The notes under the pieces were generated by a model that was not told the DNA's origin, ran no database searches, and worked only from the letters and a program-made list of their open reading frames with translations. This document shows positions 44,600-53,426 of a stretch of 64,000 nucleotides of DNA, piece by piece; the stretch's first letter is position 1, and the number at the start of each line of letters is the position of its first letter. Source of the stretch: Ruminococcaceae bacterium HV4-5-B5C (lineage in GTDB: Bacteria; Bacillota; Clostridia; Oscillospirales; Acutalibacteraceae); NCBI GenBank assembly GCA_900184925.1, contig FXYJ02000003.1:62001-126000 (forward strand), given 5' to 3'. A program made the translations under genes and the position numbers.

Positions 44600-45235
44600 A
44601 TGGGAATGAACCTGATTTTCCTCGGCGCCCCCGGCGCCGGAAAAGGAACCCATGCCGAGATCCTGTCAAAGGAAGCAGGCATCCCCCAGATCTCAACAGG
44701 CAATATTATCCGTGACGCGCTGAAAAGCGGCACAGAGATGGGCCTCAAGGCGAAGTCCTATATTGAGGCAGGGAACCTTGTCCCCGATGAAGTCGTAATC
44801 GGCATCATCCGCGAGCGCCTTACAAAAGACGACTGCGCGAAGGGATTCATCCTCGACGGGTTTCCGCGCACCATCCCCCAGGCCGAGGCGCTGGACAAAA
44901 TGGTGAAGATCGACCGGGTCATCAATCTTGACGTCCCCGAGTCTCTGATTCTCAGCAGGCTGTCCGGCCGCCGTGTCTGCAGCAACTGCGGGGCCTCCTA
45001 TAATGTCGACACAAGGCCGTCCAAAAAGGAAGGCATCTGCGACGTCTGCGGCGGCACCCTTATTCAGCGCAAGGATGACAAACCGGAAACCGTGCAGGAA
45101 CGGCTCAGGGTTTACCATGAGCAGACGGAGCCCCTTGTCGGCTATTATGAAAAACAGGGAAAACTTCGCACCGTGCACGGCACCGACGATGCCGACTCAA
45201 CATCGCGCGATATCACGAATGCATTAGAGGCTTAA
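44600..45235 (+). CDS. adk: Adenylate kinase, zinc-lid type
   Basis: The 211-residue enzyme interconverts ATP+AMP and 2 ADP. It has the P-loop GAPGAGKGT (residues 9-17), ISTGNIIRDALKSGT for AMP binding, DGFPRTIPQAEAL and a lid domain with two CxxC pairs (CSNC and CDVC) that bind zinc. AAGGAGTGAG precedes ATG 44600. map follows after 3 bases. Confidence 0.98.
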   Translation: MGMNLIFLGAPGAGKGTHAEILSKEAGIPQISTGNIIRDALKSGTEMGLKAKSYIEAGNLVPDEVVIGIIRERLTKDDCAKGFILDGFPRTIPQAEALDKMVKIDRVINLDVPESLILSRLSGRRVCSNCGASYNVDTRPSKKEGICDVCGGTLIQRKDDKPETVQERLRVYHEQTEPLVGYYEKQGKLRTVHGTDDADSTSRDITNALEA

Positions 45236-45238
45236 TTC

Positions 45239-45991
45239 ATGATTGTTCTGAAGACCAGCAGAGAATTGAAGGTTATGCGCGAGGCGGGCAGAATCGCCGC
45301 GAACGCACTGAAGCTTGCCGGGGCCGCGGTTGAACCGGGTGTTTCCACCTGGGAGATTGACCGTGTAGCACGCCGCTACATCGAGGAGCAGGGCGCAAAG
45401 CCGACGTTCCTCGGGTACGGCGGGTTCCCGGCCAGCGCATGTGTTTCCGTCAACAATGTAGTCATCCATGGTATACCGAGCAAAAGCTACCTGATTAAGG
45501 AAGGCGACATCGTCAGCATTGACGTGGGCGCGACTTATGACGGTTATGTGGGAGACAACGCGTGGACTTTCCCCTGCGGGAAGGTGAGCGCCGAGGCACA
45601 GGGACTGATGGACGCAACCCGCGACAGCCTTTTCGAAGGCATTAAAGCAGCGGTTGCGGGCAATCGGCTCGGTGACATCGGCAGCGCGGTCCAGCGGTAT
45701 GCCGAAGCTCGCGGTTACTCGGTGGTACGGGATTTTGTCGGCCACGGAGTAGGCGCGAAGATGCATGAAGACCCGAGTGTTCCTAATTACGGCACGCCCG
45801 GAAGGGGCGTGCGCCTGTTGCCGGGAATGACCATCGCCATCGAACCGATGATCAACGAAGGCGTCAAGGAAGTGAAAACGCTGGAGGATGGCTGGACAAC
45901 AGTCACCGCCGACGGCAAGCTTTCCGCTCACTTTGAAAAAAGCATTGCGGTCACTCCTGACGGACCTGTCATTCTGACGGATCCGGATTAG
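45239..45991 (+). CDS. map: Methionine aminopeptidase, type I
   Basis: The 250-residue enzyme removes the initiator Met. Metal ligands appear in the expected order: two Asp in SIDVGATYDGYVGDNAWTF, His in FVGHGVG, Glu in IAIEPMINEG and Glu in SAHFEKSIAVT. The length is normal for the short type I form. Its own ribosome site is weak, which suggests coupling to adk. Confidence 0.97.
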   Translation: MIVLKTSRELKVMREAGRIAANALKLAGAAVEPGVSTWEIDRVARRYIEEQGAKPTFLGYGGFPASACVSVNNVVIHGIPSKSYLIKEGDIVSIDVGATYDGYVGDNAWTFPCGKVSAEAQGLMDATRDSLFEGIKAAVAGNRLGDIGSAVQRYAEARGYSVVRDFVGHGVGAKMHEDPSVPNYGTPGRGVRLLPGMTIAIEPMINEGVKEVKTLEDGWTTVTADGKLSAHFEKSIAVTPDGPVILTDPD

Positions 45992-46000
45992 GAGGCGGAG

Positions 46001-46267
46001 ATGGAATTCGAAAGAGGGCGCGTGGTGCGGTCGCGGGCCGGGCGGGACGGAAACGGATTTTTCGTTGTCCTCCGCTCGGAAGAACAAAGCGCCGTCATCT
46101 GTGACGGCCGCCGGAGAAGCCTTGAACACCCCAAGAAAAAGAACCTGAGGCATCTTTCGGTAACCGGCACCGTACTCCCTGAAGACCAGATAAAAACTAA
46201 CCGCGAAATTCGCCGGGCTCTGGCCCCCTTTGAGGGTGTCGGGCCGCTTTCCAGACGAGGAGGCTGA
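46001..46267 (+). CDS. KOW-domain (L14e-like) RNA-binding protein
   Basis: The 88-residue protein has a KOW-like beta barrel ([20 protein letters not shown], then [18 protein letters not shown]) that resembles archaeal L14e and related RNA-binding proteins. In many Clostridia a gene of this type lies exactly here, between map and infA. A ribosome or RNA role is likely but not proven. The C-terminal 30 residues are variable ([20 protein letters not shown]). GGAGGCGGAG precedes ATG 46001 at 9 bases from the map stop. Confidence 0.85.
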   Translation: MEFERGRVVRSRAGRDGNGFFVVLRSEEQSAVICDGRRRSLEHPKKKNLRHLSVTGTVLPEDQIKTNREIRRALAPFEGVGPLSRRGG

Positions 46268-46271
46268 TTCA

Positions 46272-46490
46272 ATGTCGAAACAGGACGTAATTGAAACCGA
46301 AGGGATCGTAACCGAAGCCCTGCCAAACGCCATGTTTATGGTGGAGCTTCCCAACCACCACACGATACTCGCTCATATTTCGGGCAAGCTGCGAATGAAC
46401 TTTATCCGCATTCTTCCCGGCGACAAGGTCACTCTGGAGCTTTCGCCCTATGACCTGACTCGCGGGCGCATCACGTGGCGTTCCAAGTAA
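46272..46490 (+). CDS. infA: Translation initiation factor IF-1
   Basis: The 72-residue OB-fold factor binds the ribosomal A site during initiation. It begins [20 protein letters not shown] and ends [15 protein letters not shown], a standard IF-1. ATG 46272 lies 9 bases after GAGGAGG (46256-46262). The longer in-frame extension belongs to the upstream gene region and is rejected. Confidence 0.98.
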   Translation: MSKQDVIETEGIVTEALPNAMFMVELPNHHTILAHISGKLRMNFIRILPGDKVTLELSPYDLTRGRITWRSK

Positions 46491-46532
46491 TCCACAGGAA
46501 AAGCTGACAACCGCAAAAGGGAGGGCACTCAA

Positions 46533-46646
46533 ATGAAAGTCAGACCTTCTGTAAAAAAAATGTGCGAAAAATGCAAGATCGTAAAGCGCAAGGGTAAAGT
46601 CATGGTTATCTGTGAAAACCCGAAGCACAAGCAGCGCCAGGGCTAA
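46533..46646 (+). CDS. rpmJ: Ribosomal protein L36
   Basis: Translation gives 37 residues beginning [20 protein letters not shown] and ending [13 protein letters not shown]. Zinc ligands are Cys11, Cys14, Cys27 and His32, so this is the zinc form. It sits between infA and rpsM as in most Bacillota. GGGAGGG lies 7 bases before ATG 46533. Confidence 0.97.
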   Translation: MKVRPSVKKMCEKCKIVKRKGKVMVICENPKHKQRQG

Positions 46647-46682
46647 AGGCGCGAATCGATAAAATTTGGAGGTGCAACCACT

Positions 46683-47051
46683 ATGGCGCGTATAGCAGGC
46701 ATCGATCTGCCGCGGGATAAGCGCATCGAGATTGCTCTTACTTATATCTTTGGCATCGGCCGCAGAACGGCGGATGAAATCTGCGCGAAAACAGGCGTGG
46801 ATCCGGATATTCGTGTAAGAGACCTGACCGAGGATGACGCGGCAAAACTGAGAGAATATATTGAGCATAACTTCCGCGTTGAAGGCGATCTTCGCCGTGA
46901 CAATGCTTTCGCTATTAAGCGGCTGATCGAAATCGGCTGCTACCGCGGTGTCCGGCACCGTAAGGGCCTGCCGGTAAGAGGCCAGCGCACCAAGACCAAC
47001 GCACGCACGCGCAAAGGCCCCCGCAAAACGATGGCAAACAAGAAGAAGTAA
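46683..47051 (+). CDS. rpsM: Ribosomal protein S13
   Basis: The 122-residue head protein contacts P-site tRNA. It begins [20 protein letters not shown] and has [20 protein letters not shown] with a basic C-terminal tail. GGAGGTG precedes ATG 46683. Confidence 0.98.
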   Translation: MARIAGIDLPRDKRIEIALTYIFGIGRRTADEICAKTGVDPDIRVRDLTEDDAAKLREYIEHNFRVEGDLRRDNAFAIKRLIEIGCYRGVRHRKGLPVRGQRTKTNARTRKGPRKTMANKKK

Positions 47052-47070
47052 TCTGGGAGGGATTTGAAAC

Positions 47071-47475
47071 ATGGCAGCTCAGAAAACGGCTGGCAAGACT
47101 GCGGTTCGCAAGCGCCGTGAGCGCAAGAATATCGACCGCGGCTCCGCTCATATCCAGTCTACTTTCAACAATACGATCGTGACGATCACGGACGTTCAGG
47201 GCAACGCCGTGTCGTGGGCGAGCTCGGGCGAGCTCGGTTTCCGCGGCTCGAGAAAATCCACTCCGTTTGCGGCACAGACCGCTGCCGAAACGGCGGCCAA
47301 AGCCGCCATGGAGCATGGAATGAAGTCCGTTGAAGTCTTCGTCAAAGGCCCGGGTTCGGGCCGTGAAGCGGCAATCCGCGCGCTGCAGGGCGCCGGCCTT
47401 GAAGTCAGCATGATCAAGGACGTCACCCCCATCCCGCACAATGGCTGCCGCCCGCCGAAGAGAAGACGCGTATAG
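47071..47475 (+). CDS. rpsK: Ribosomal protein S11
   Basis: The 134-residue platform protein contains [20 protein letters not shown] and [18 protein letters not shown], then [16 protein letters not shown] at the end. GGGAGGG precedes ATG 47071. Confidence 0.98.
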   Translation: MAAQKTAGKTAVRKRRERKNIDRGSAHIQSTFNNTIVTITDVQGNAVSWASSGELGFRGSRKSTPFAAQTAAETAAKAAMEHGMKSVEVFVKGPGSGREAAIRALQGAGLEVSMIKDVTPIPHNGCRPPKRRRV

Positions 47476-47498
47476 TTTTTAGGAGGTGTAAGCAAAAG

Positions 47499-48125
47499 AT
47501 GGCAAGATATACCGAATCCGTCTGCAAGCAGTGCCGCCGCGAGGGACAGAAGCTGTTCCTGAAGGGCCAGAGGTGCTACTCGGACAAATGCGCCGTCGGC
47601 CGCAGGGCATACGCTCCGGGCCAGCACGGCCAGGGCCGCAAGAAGACCTCGGAGTACGGCCTCCAGATGCGCGCCAAGCAGATGACAAAACGGTTCTACG
47701 GTGTGCTGGAGTCCCAGTTCCGTAAATATTATGCGATGGCTGAAAAGAAGCAGGGTAAAACAGGCGAAGAGATGCTTTCTCTGCTGGAGCGCCGCCTCGA
47801 CAATGTGGTTTACCGTCTCGGTTGGGCAAATTCCCGCCCTGAGGCCCGCCAGTTTGTCACACACGGCCACATCGCTGTGAACGGCAAGCGCGTTGACATC
47901 CCGTCTTACCTGACGAGTGCCGACGAAGTGATCTCCTTCATGGAAAAGAGCCGCAAGAGCGAAAAGATTAAAGGCGCCATGGAAGCAAACGCTTCCCGTC
48001 CGGTGCCGAAGTGGCTGGAAGAAAACCGCGAGGCTTTCGAAGGCAAGATCGTCGCAATGCCGACCCGTGAAGAGATCGACCTTCCTGTTGATGAAACTCT
48101 CATCGTTGAGTACTACTCGAAGTAA
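47499..48125 (+). CDS. rpsD: Ribosomal protein S4, zinc (C+) form
   Basis: The 208-residue primary 16S-binding protein has an N-terminal zinc site (Cys9, Cys12, Cys26 and Cys31) and an S4 RNA-binding domain ([38 protein letters not shown]). It is part of the alpha operon here, as in E. coli, whereas in B. subtilis rpsD is unlinked. AGGAGGTG precedes ATG 47499. Confidence 0.98.
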   Translation: MARYTESVCKQCRREGQKLFLKGQRCYSDKCAVGRRAYAPGQHGQGRKKTSEYGLQMRAKQMTKRFYGVLESQFRKYYAMAEKKQGKTGEEMLSLLERRLDNVVYRLGWANSRPEARQFVTHGHIAVNGKRVDIPSYLTSADEVISFMEKSRKSEKIKGAMEANASRPVPKWLEENREAFEGKIVAMPTREEIDLPVDETLIVEYYSK

Positions 48126-48196
48126 TGCCAGCCCCCTTCATGGGGCCTGCATGATGGCAGACAGATTCATCCGTTATTTGGTAAGGAGGGTCGCTG

Positions 48197-49150
48197 ATGA
48201 TCGAGTTTGAGAAGCCAAAAATAGAGACGAGCGATTTATCCGAGGACGGCACTTACGGCAAGTTCGTTGTTGAGCCGCTGGAACGCGGCTTCGGCACGAC
48301 TCTGGGGAACAGTCTCCGGCGTGTGCTCCTTTCCTCGCTGCAGGGCACTGCGGTGACCTCGGTCAAAATCGACGGCGTTCTTCACGAGTTTTCCACGATT
48401 CCCGGCGTGAAAGAGGATGTGACAGAAATCATCCTCAACATGAAAGGGCTGACCGCCAAACTGCACTGCAACGGCCCGAAGACGGTGGAAATCGCCGCCG
48501 AAGGCCCGTGTGAAGTGACGGCCGACTCTATCAAGTGCGACAGCGAAGTGGAAATCCTTAACCCGGAGATGCACATTGCCACACTGGGCGACGGTGCCAA
48601 GCTGTTTATGGAAATCACTCTGGATAAGGGCCGCGGCTATGTTTCCGCAGAGCGGAACAAGCAGAACATGAATGCCAGCGTGATTGGCGTTCTCCCGGTG
48701 GATTCCATCTATACTCCGGTCTATAAAGTTAATTACAATGTTGAGCCGACCCGCGTCGGGCAGAGCATCGATTACGATAAGCTGACGCTGGAAGTCTGGA
48801 CGAATGGCATTATCGGTGCGCAGGAGGCCGTCTCTCTGGCGGCGAAAGTGCTCACCGAGCACCTGAATCTCTTTGTGGATCTGTCCGACAAGGGCAGCAG
48901 CACGGAGATCATGGTGGAAAAAGACGACAAGAGCAAGGAAAAGATCCTCGATATGACCATCGAAGAACTCGACCTCTCGGTTCGTTCATTCAACTGCCTG
49001 AAACGTGCCGGAATCAATACGGTCGGTGACATTATCAACAAGTCTGAAGAAGACATGATGAAGGTCCGCAACCTGGGACGCAAGTCTCTGGAAGAGGTCG
49101 TCTGGAAGATGGCTTCGCTGGGCTTCAATCTCCGCAAGGAAGACGAATGA
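48197..49150 (+). CDS. rpoA: RNA polymerase alpha subunit
   Basis: The 317-residue subunit has the assembly domain (residues 1-230: [40 protein letters not shown]) and a C-terminal domain that touches promoter UP elements and activators ([31 protein letters not shown]). AAGGAGGG precedes ATG 48197. A small hairpin (GCCCC with GGGGC, about 48131-48147) lies between rpsD and rpoA. Confidence 0.98.
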   Translation: MIEFEKPKIETSDLSEDGTYGKFVVEPLERGFGTTLGNSLRRVLLSSLQGTAVTSVKIDGVLHEFSTIPGVKEDVTEIILNMKGLTAKLHCNGPKTVEIAAEGPCEVTADSIKCDSEVEILNPEMHIATLGDGAKLFMEITLDKGRGYVSAERNKQNMNASVIGVLPVDSIYTPVYKVNYNVEPTRVGQSIDYDKLTLEVWTNGIIGAQEAVSLAAKVLTEHLNLFVDLSDKGSSTEIMVEKDDKSKEKILDMTIEELDLSVRSFNCLKRAGINTVGDIINKSEEDMMKVRNLGRKSLEEVVWKMASLGFNLRKEDE

Positions 49151-49187
49151 TCCATCCCGCAAACCTGAGGTAAAGGAGTGAAATTCG

Positions 49188-49529
49188 ATGCCAGGAACCA
49201 GAAAGCTCGGAAGGGCCACCGCTAACAGAACCGCTATGCTGCGTGCGTTGGTTACTTTCCTTTTAGAGAATGGCAAGATCGAGACAACCGTCACTCGTGC
49301 CAAAGAGGTCCGCTCCATGGCCGAGAAGATGATTACGATCGCAAAAGTGGACAGTCTGGCCAACAAGCGCCTTGTCTACGGCTTCGTCACGAAAGACGCG
49401 GTTGTGCACAAGCTCTTCACAGAGATTGCCCCCAAATATGCCGAGCGCAACGGCGGCTATACCCGCATTACGAAAATCGGACCCCGCCGCGGAGACGCCG
49501 CGGAGATGGCGATTATCGAGCTGGTCTGA
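49188..49529 (+). CDS. rplQ: Ribosomal protein L17
   Basis: The 113-residue protein near the tunnel exit begins [20 protein letters not shown] and ends [20 protein letters not shown]. It is the last gene of the ribosomal cluster. AAAGGAG precedes ATG 49188 and a terminator follows the stop. Confidence 0.98.
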   Translation: MPGTRKLGRATANRTAMLRALVTFLLENGKIETTVTRAKEVRSMAEKMITIAKVDSLANKRLVYGFVTKDAVVHKLFTEIAPKYAERNGGYTRITKIGPRRGDAAEMAIIELV

Positions 49530-49544
49530 ACCGTTGGAACATCA

Positions 49545-49582
49545 AGCAGGGAAACGCATGTGTGCGTGTCCCTGCTTTTTCT
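49545..49582 (+). terminator. Terminator of the S10-spc-alpha cluster
   Basis: An interrupted stem (AGCAGGGA and ACGCA with TGCGT and TCCCTGCT) is followed by a T-rich tract TTTTCTTATT. Confidence 0.85.
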
Positions 49583-49628
49583 TATTGTATTTTACACCGG
49601 CGGCTCGATTCGCGAAAGCGCGTCCCTC

Positions 49629-49657
49629 TGGACATAACCGCAGTGAAAAGGTATAAT
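49629..49657 (+). promoter_or_regulatory. Promoter of the degV gene
   Basis: TGGACA (49629-49634) and a perfect TATAAT (49652-49657) are 17 bp apart, about 30 bp before the ribosome site. Confidence 0.72.
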
Positions 49658-49693
49658 AAGGCAAAATCAGTTTATCCCGGAAAGAAAGGATTG

Positions 49694-50593
49694 ATGGCTG
49701 GAATGGCACAGTTTCAGATCGTAACGGATTCGACCAGCGACCTGACGCAGGAAATGGTCGAAGAGCTCGGCGTTGAGCTGATTCCCATGAACTTTACAAT
49801 CGGAACGGATTCTTTTATGGACTATGCGGATGAGAAGGACATCTCTTCGCATGATTTTTACCAGAGAATTGCACAGGGCGAATCGTCCACGACAAATCAG
49901 ATTGGCCTTGCGGTTTTCACCGAGGTGTTTGAAAAATATCTTCAGGCCGGCAAGGATGTGCTTTATCTCGGCTTTTCCTCCGGACTGAGCGGTACATACA
50001 ACAACTCCGTAATTGTGGCGCGCAGTCTTGCGGAAAAATACCCGGAGCGGAAAGTTTATGCCGTTGATACGCTTGCAGCTTCGCTGGGGGAGGGTCTGCT
50101 CGTGTGGCATGCCGTCCAGAAACAGCGTGCAGGGGCGTCAATCGACGAGGTCAGGGACTGGATTGAGCAGAACCGCAACCGCATGCACCACTGGTTTACG
50201 GTGGACGACCTGAACCACCTCAAACGCGGAGGCCGCATTTCCGGCGCGGCTGCGCTGATGGGCACTATGCTCGGCATTAAACCCGTCATGCACTTCGATG
50301 ATGAGGGCCATATTATCCTGATTGATAAGATTCGCGGGCGCAAGCAGTCGCTCGACGACCTTGTGAACCATATGAAAAAGACGAGTGAAGACGCTTCGGG
50401 GCAGATGATTTTCATCAGCCACAGTGACTCCCAGGAGGGTGCGGAATACGTCAGACAGCAGGTCGCTGAGATCTTCGGCGTGGAGCAGTTCCGCATGGGG
50501 CCGATCGGCCCGGTCATCGGCGCTCACACCGGAACCGGAACCGTCGCATTGTTCTACCTCGGCAAAGACCGCGAGGCGGAACAGAAAGGCTGA
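49694..50593 (+). CDS. DegV-family fatty-acid-binding protein
   Basis: The 299-residue protein has the DegV/FakB fold: IVTDSTSDLTQEMVEELGVE at the N-terminus, a Thr/Ser-rich fatty-acid pocket (GESSTTNQIG, GFSSGLSGTYNNS) and TVDDLNHLKRGGRISGAAAL, then GPIGPVIGAHTGTGTVALF at the end. FakB-type members hold a fatty acid for phosphorylation by FakA, but no kinase gene is nearby. ATG 49694 follows AAAGGA closely (3-4 bases); ATG 49703 (MAQFQIV) is an alternative. Confidence 0.92.
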   Translation: MAGMAQFQIVTDSTSDLTQEMVEELGVELIPMNFTIGTDSFMDYADEKDISSHDFYQRIAQGESSTTNQIGLAVFTEVFEKYLQAGKDVLYLGFSSGLSGTYNNSVIVARSLAEKYPERKVYAVDTLAASLGEGLLVWHAVQKQRAGASIDEVRDWIEQNRNRMHHWFTVDDLNHLKRGGRISGAAALMGTMLGIKPVMHFDDEGHIILIDKIRGRKQSLDDLVNHMKKTSEDASGQMIFISHSDSQEGAEYVRQQVAEIFGVEQFRMGPIGPVIGAHTGTGTVALFYLGKDREAEQKG

Positions 50594-50606
50594 AATTAAA
50601 CCAATT

Positions 50607-50636
50607 AAAAAGCGCGTCCCTTCCGGGACGCGCTTT
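50607..50636 (+). terminator. Intrinsic terminator after degV
   Basis: AAAGCGCGTCCC pairs with GGGACGCGCTTT around TTCC (about 50608-50635). The downstream tract is short (CGTT). The A-run on the left arm gives a T-run on the minus strand, so it may also stop the feo transcript. Confidence 0.75.
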
Positions 50637-50638
50637 CG

Positions 50639-50794
50639 TTATCGCTTCTTTTTCTTTTCACAGCCTGCCGCGTACGGGCAGGAAGAACAGTTTCCGCCGC
50701 AGCTTTCGCCTCTGTGGCGAACCGAGTAACGGATCGCAAAGAACAGTAAAACCAAAACGGCGGCGAGAATGATATAATCGAGAGGATTCATCAT
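50639..50794 (-). CDS. FeoB-associated Cys-rich membrane protein
   Basis: Minus-strand translation gives 51 residues: a membrane helix (MMNPLDYIILAAVLVLLFFA), then a short Cys cluster (SCGGNCSSCPYAAGC) and a Lys-rich tail. This is the layout of the small FeoB-associated proteins found after feoB in many anaerobes, which may shield or load iron on the cytoplasmic side. AGGAGG lies 4 bases before the first of two adjacent ATGs (50794 and 50791). Confidence 0.85.
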   Translation of the reverse strand: MMNPLDYIILAAVLVLLFFAIRYSVRHRGESCGGNCSSCPYAAGCEKKKKR

Positions 50795-50829
50795 GATACC
50801 TCCTTCAGAAGAAGGAAATGTGGAACAAA

Positions 50830-50962
50830 GCTTTTTTGAGGGACGCTGCCGGCGCGTGGTCCCTTTTTACTTAGATTTCTCTTTTCAGAAGGTTTCGTTC
50901 ATCAACGCCAACGGCGCGCGGTTTCTTTTCGCTTAGCCTTTTCTTTGCAAAGAAAAGGCTAA
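50830..50962. repeat. Palindrome-rich intergenic element behind feoB
   Basis: A 30-bp perfect palindrome (50933-50962, half TTAGCCTTTTCTTTG) overlaps the feoB stop codon. A second inverted repeat (AGGGAC 50839-50844 with GTCCCT 50859-50864, then T residues) closes the other end. The sequence between is neither coding nor a normal terminator. It looks like a dispersed intergenic repeat of the kind common in clostridial genomes; only one copy lies in this window, so this is an inference. Confidence 0.5.
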
Positions 50963-52965
50963 TGGATGAAGAGAAGACCGATATGGTAAACGAAGAAGGC
51001 GGCGACCCAGGCAAACACGCACTGGTAAAGGACAACCCAGACGGCGCTTTTGACACTGTTCATTTCGTGGCGCACGACGCTGATGGCGGCGACGCACGGA
51101 GTGTAAAGCAGAGTGAAGATCAGGAAGGAGAACGCCGTGAGCGGGGTGAAAATAGAGGCGAGAGCAGGCCCGAGGTTGGAGACGCTTGTTCCGGTCAGAA
51201 CCGTAAGAGTGCTGATAACGGTCTCTTTCGCAGTAAAGCCTGTGAGAAGCGCCGTGGAGGCTTTCCAGTTACCGAACCCGAGCGGACCGAAAACAGGGGC
51301 GATGAAGGATCCTACGGCGGCAAGCATGCTGTCTTTGCTCGAAGCAACGACATTGAAGCGCGAGTCGAACGTCTGGAGGAACCAGATGACGATGGTCGCC
51401 GCAAAGATGACCGTGAACGCGCGGACGAGGAAACCCTTCGCTTTGTCCCAGACAAGCAGTAAAACACTTTTTGCACTCGGCATCCGGTAGTTCGGCAGCT
51501 CCATGACGAAAGGAACCGGATTCCCGTGGAACATCGTCCCCTTCATCAGAAGGGCGCTCAGAATCCCCATCAGCATCCCGAAAACGTACAGCACGATCAT
51601 CACAAGCGCGGCGTATTTCGGGAAAAACGCCGCCGCAAACACCGCATAGATCGGCAGTTTTGCACTGCAGCTCATGAACGGAGTGAGAAGAATCGTCATT
51701 TTGCGGTCGCGCTCGCTTGACAGCGTCCGCGCCGACATGATGGCCGGAACGGAGCACCCGAAGCCGATCAGCATCGGGACAAAGCTGCGGCCGGAGAGAC
51801 CGATTTTGCGAAGCGGTTTATCCATGACAAATGCCACGCGCGCCATGTACCCACTGTCTTCCAGAAGTGAGAGGAAGAAAAAGAGCACCACAATGATCGG
51901 CAAAAACTGCAGCACGCTGCCGACGCCGGCAAATACGCCGTTGATGATCAGGGACTTGACGACCGGGTTGATGCCGTAGGACGTGAGACCCGCGGCGGCG
52001 GCGTCCGTCACGAAATTGATGCCGGTAGAGAGAAGGTCGCTGAGCCACTTGCCCAGTACGTTAAACGTCAGCCAGAAAATCGTCATCATAATGAGAAGAA
52101 ACACGGGGATAGCGAGATATTTTCCGGTGAGGATCTTATCCATCCGCACGCTGCGCTTATGTTCTTTTGATTCGCCCATGCGGACAACGGTCGTGGCGCA
52201 CAGCTTTTCTATGAAGGTATACCGCATATCGGCGAGAGCCGCCTCGCGGTCGGTCCCCAGTTCGTTTTCCATTTCCTTCACGTCGTGCTCGATCATCTCG
52301 AGCTCGTTCTGTGAAAGCGCGAGCGCTTTCTGCATGGGCTCGTCGCCTTCCACCAGCTTCGTTGCAGCGAAGCGCGGCGGAACGTGGATGCGCTGTGCGT
52401 GATCTTCGACCATATGCGCAACGGAGTGAATCGCGCGGTGCACCGCGCCGCTGCAGAAATCCTGCCGCTTCGGGAGTCGGCGGGTGCGGGCTGTTTCCAG
52501 CGCGGTTCCGATCAGCTCGTCAATTCCTTCGTTCTTGCTTGCGCTGATCGGAATGACCGGCACCCCGATCTGCTGCTGGAATGCTTCGATCTTTACCGTG
52601 CCGCCGTTCGCACGGACTTCATCCATCATATTAAGCGCAATCACCATTGGAATATTCAGTTCGATGAGCTGCATACTCAAATAGAGATTTCGCTCAATGT
52701 TCGTTGCGTCGACAATATTAATGATGGCATCGGGGTGATGCTCCAGAAGAAAGTCACGCGTGACGATTTCTTCGCTGGAGTACGGGGAAAGGGAATAAAT
52801 GCCCGGCAAATCGACGACTGTGGCGGTGTTATGCCCGCGGATCACGCCGTCTTTCCGCTCTACTGTCACGCCGGGGAAATTTCCTACGTGCTGGTTAGAG
52901 CCTGTGAGCTGGTTAAAAAGCGTTGTCTTGCCGCAGTTCTGGTTTCCCGCTAGGGCAAAAATCAT
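50959..52965 (-). CDS. feoB: Ferrous iron transporter FeoB
   Basis: The 668-residue protein imports Fe2+. It has an N-terminal G domain (G1 GNQNCGKTT at 7-15, G3 VDLPGIYSL, G4 LNMMDEV), a helical regulatory region, and a membrane part with two Gate motifs (SGRSFVPMLIGFGCSVPAIM with its Cys, and GPLGFGNWKASTALLTGFTA). Its ATG overlaps the feoA stop by four bases. The C-terminus ends in a short tail without the cysteines of some FeoB proteins; the separate Cys-rich protein downstream may supply them. Confidence 0.96.
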   Translation of the reverse strand: MIFALAGNQNCGKTTLFNQLTGSNQHVGNFPGVTVERKDGVIRGHNTATVVDLPGIYSLSPYSSEEIVTRDFLLEHHPDAIINIVDATNIERNLYLSMQLIELNIPMVIALNMMDEVRANGGTVKIEAFQQQIGVPVIPISASKNEGIDELIGTALETARTRRLPKRQDFCSGAVHRAIHSVAHMVEDHAQRIHVPPRFAATKLVEGDEPMQKALALSQNELEMIEHDVKEMENELGTDREAALADMRYTFIEKLCATTVVRMGESKEHKRSVRMDKILTGKYLAIPVFLLIMMTIFWLTFNVLGKWLSDLLSTGINFVTDAAAAGLTSYGINPVVKSLIINGVFAGVGSVLQFLPIIVVLFFFLSLLEDSGYMARVAFVMDKPLRKIGLSGRSFVPMLIGFGCSVPAIMSARTLSSERDRKMTILLTPFMSCSAKLPIYAVFAAAFFPKYAALVMIVLYVFGMLMGILSALLMKGTMFHGNPVPFVMELPNYRMPSAKSVLLLVWDKAKGFLVRAFTVIFAATIVIWFLQTFDSRFNVVASSKDSMLAAVGSFIAPVFGPLGFGNWKASTALLTGFTAKETVISTLTVLTGTSVSNLGPALASIFTPLTAFSFLIFTLLYTPCVAAISVVRHEMNSVKSAVWVVLYQCVFAWVAAFFVYHIGLLFIH

Positions 52966-53204
52966 TGGCCGGCGCCCCCTTCGGTCACGATGTTCCTCGC
53001 ATCGTCCATGCGCAGCGTCAGTTCGTATCCGCGCAGATGAATTTCAATCGGATCGCCCATCGGCGCAACCTTTCGAATCATCACTTCCGTGTTGGGTGTC
53101 AGCCCCATGTCGAGAAGCCGGCGCCGCAGCGCACCCTGCCCCTTGACCTGCACAATCCTCGTCCGCTTTCCGATTGGGATCCGGTCCAGCGTTGTCTCGG
53201 TCAT
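52962..53204 (-). CDS. feoA: Ferrous iron transport protein FeoA
   Basis: The 80-residue SH3-like protein stimulates FeoB. It shows LDRIPIGKRTRIVQVKG, RRRLLDMGLTPNTEVMIRK and VAPMGDPIEIHLRGYELTLR, the standard FeoA pattern. ATG 53204 (MTETTLDRIP) follows GAGGAT and keeps the normal length. It is the first gene of the feo operon, with a consensus promoter 70 bases upstream. Confidence 0.95.
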   Translation of the reverse strand: MTETTLDRIPIGKRTRIVQVKGQGALRRRLLDMGLTPNTEVMIRKVAPMGDPIEIHLRGYELTLRMDDARNIVTEGGAGQ

Positions 53205-53250
53205 TCGGTATCCTCGCTTTCCGTTCGGTGTTTGTTTTGGCAAACCGTGA

Positions 53251-53266
53251 GTTAGCAATCACTAAC
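53251..53266 (-). promoter_or_regulatory. Inverted repeat at the feo transcription start
   Basis: GTTAG-N6-CTAAC (53251-53266) with partly symmetric flanks covers the predicted start site. The TTAG...CTAA arms resemble DtxR/IdeR-type metal-repressor sites, so iron-dependent repression is likely. The exact regulator is not proven. Confidence 0.6.
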
Positions 53267-53272
53267 ACTGAT

Positions 53273-53301
53273 ATTATATTCCTCCCTCGGGCGGTTGTCA
53301 A
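53273..53301 (-). promoter_or_regulatory. Perfect consensus promoter of the feo operon
   Basis: On the minus strand, TTGACA (53301-53296) and TATAAT (53278-53273) are 17 bp apart, an exact sigma-A consensus. Confidence 0.88.
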
Positions 53302-53353
53302 CGGCAACAAATAGAAAATAAGATGCAACGCCAAAAATATTTTATGCATTTTG

Positions 53354-53394
53354 AAAAGCGTACAGAACAGATTGTTTTTCTGTTCCGCACGCTT
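53354..53394 (-). terminator. Probable terminator after ldh
   Basis: AAGCGT and AGAACAG (53356-53369) pair with CTGTTC and ACGCTT (53380-53394) with small mismatches. Reading on the minus strand a short TTTTC tract follows. Confidence 0.5.
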
Positions 53395-53426
53395 CCAAAC
53401 GATGCGTGGCTTCTTCGGGGACAGTG

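Noticed and set aside
43150..44748. Long open frame antisense to secY and adk
   Set aside because: Low-complexity Arg/His/Asp-rich translation with no domain, opposite two certain housekeeping genes.
53205..53300. Fur box at the feo promoter
   Set aside because: The repeat has GTTAG/CTAAC arms and lacks the GATAAT pattern of Fur sites.
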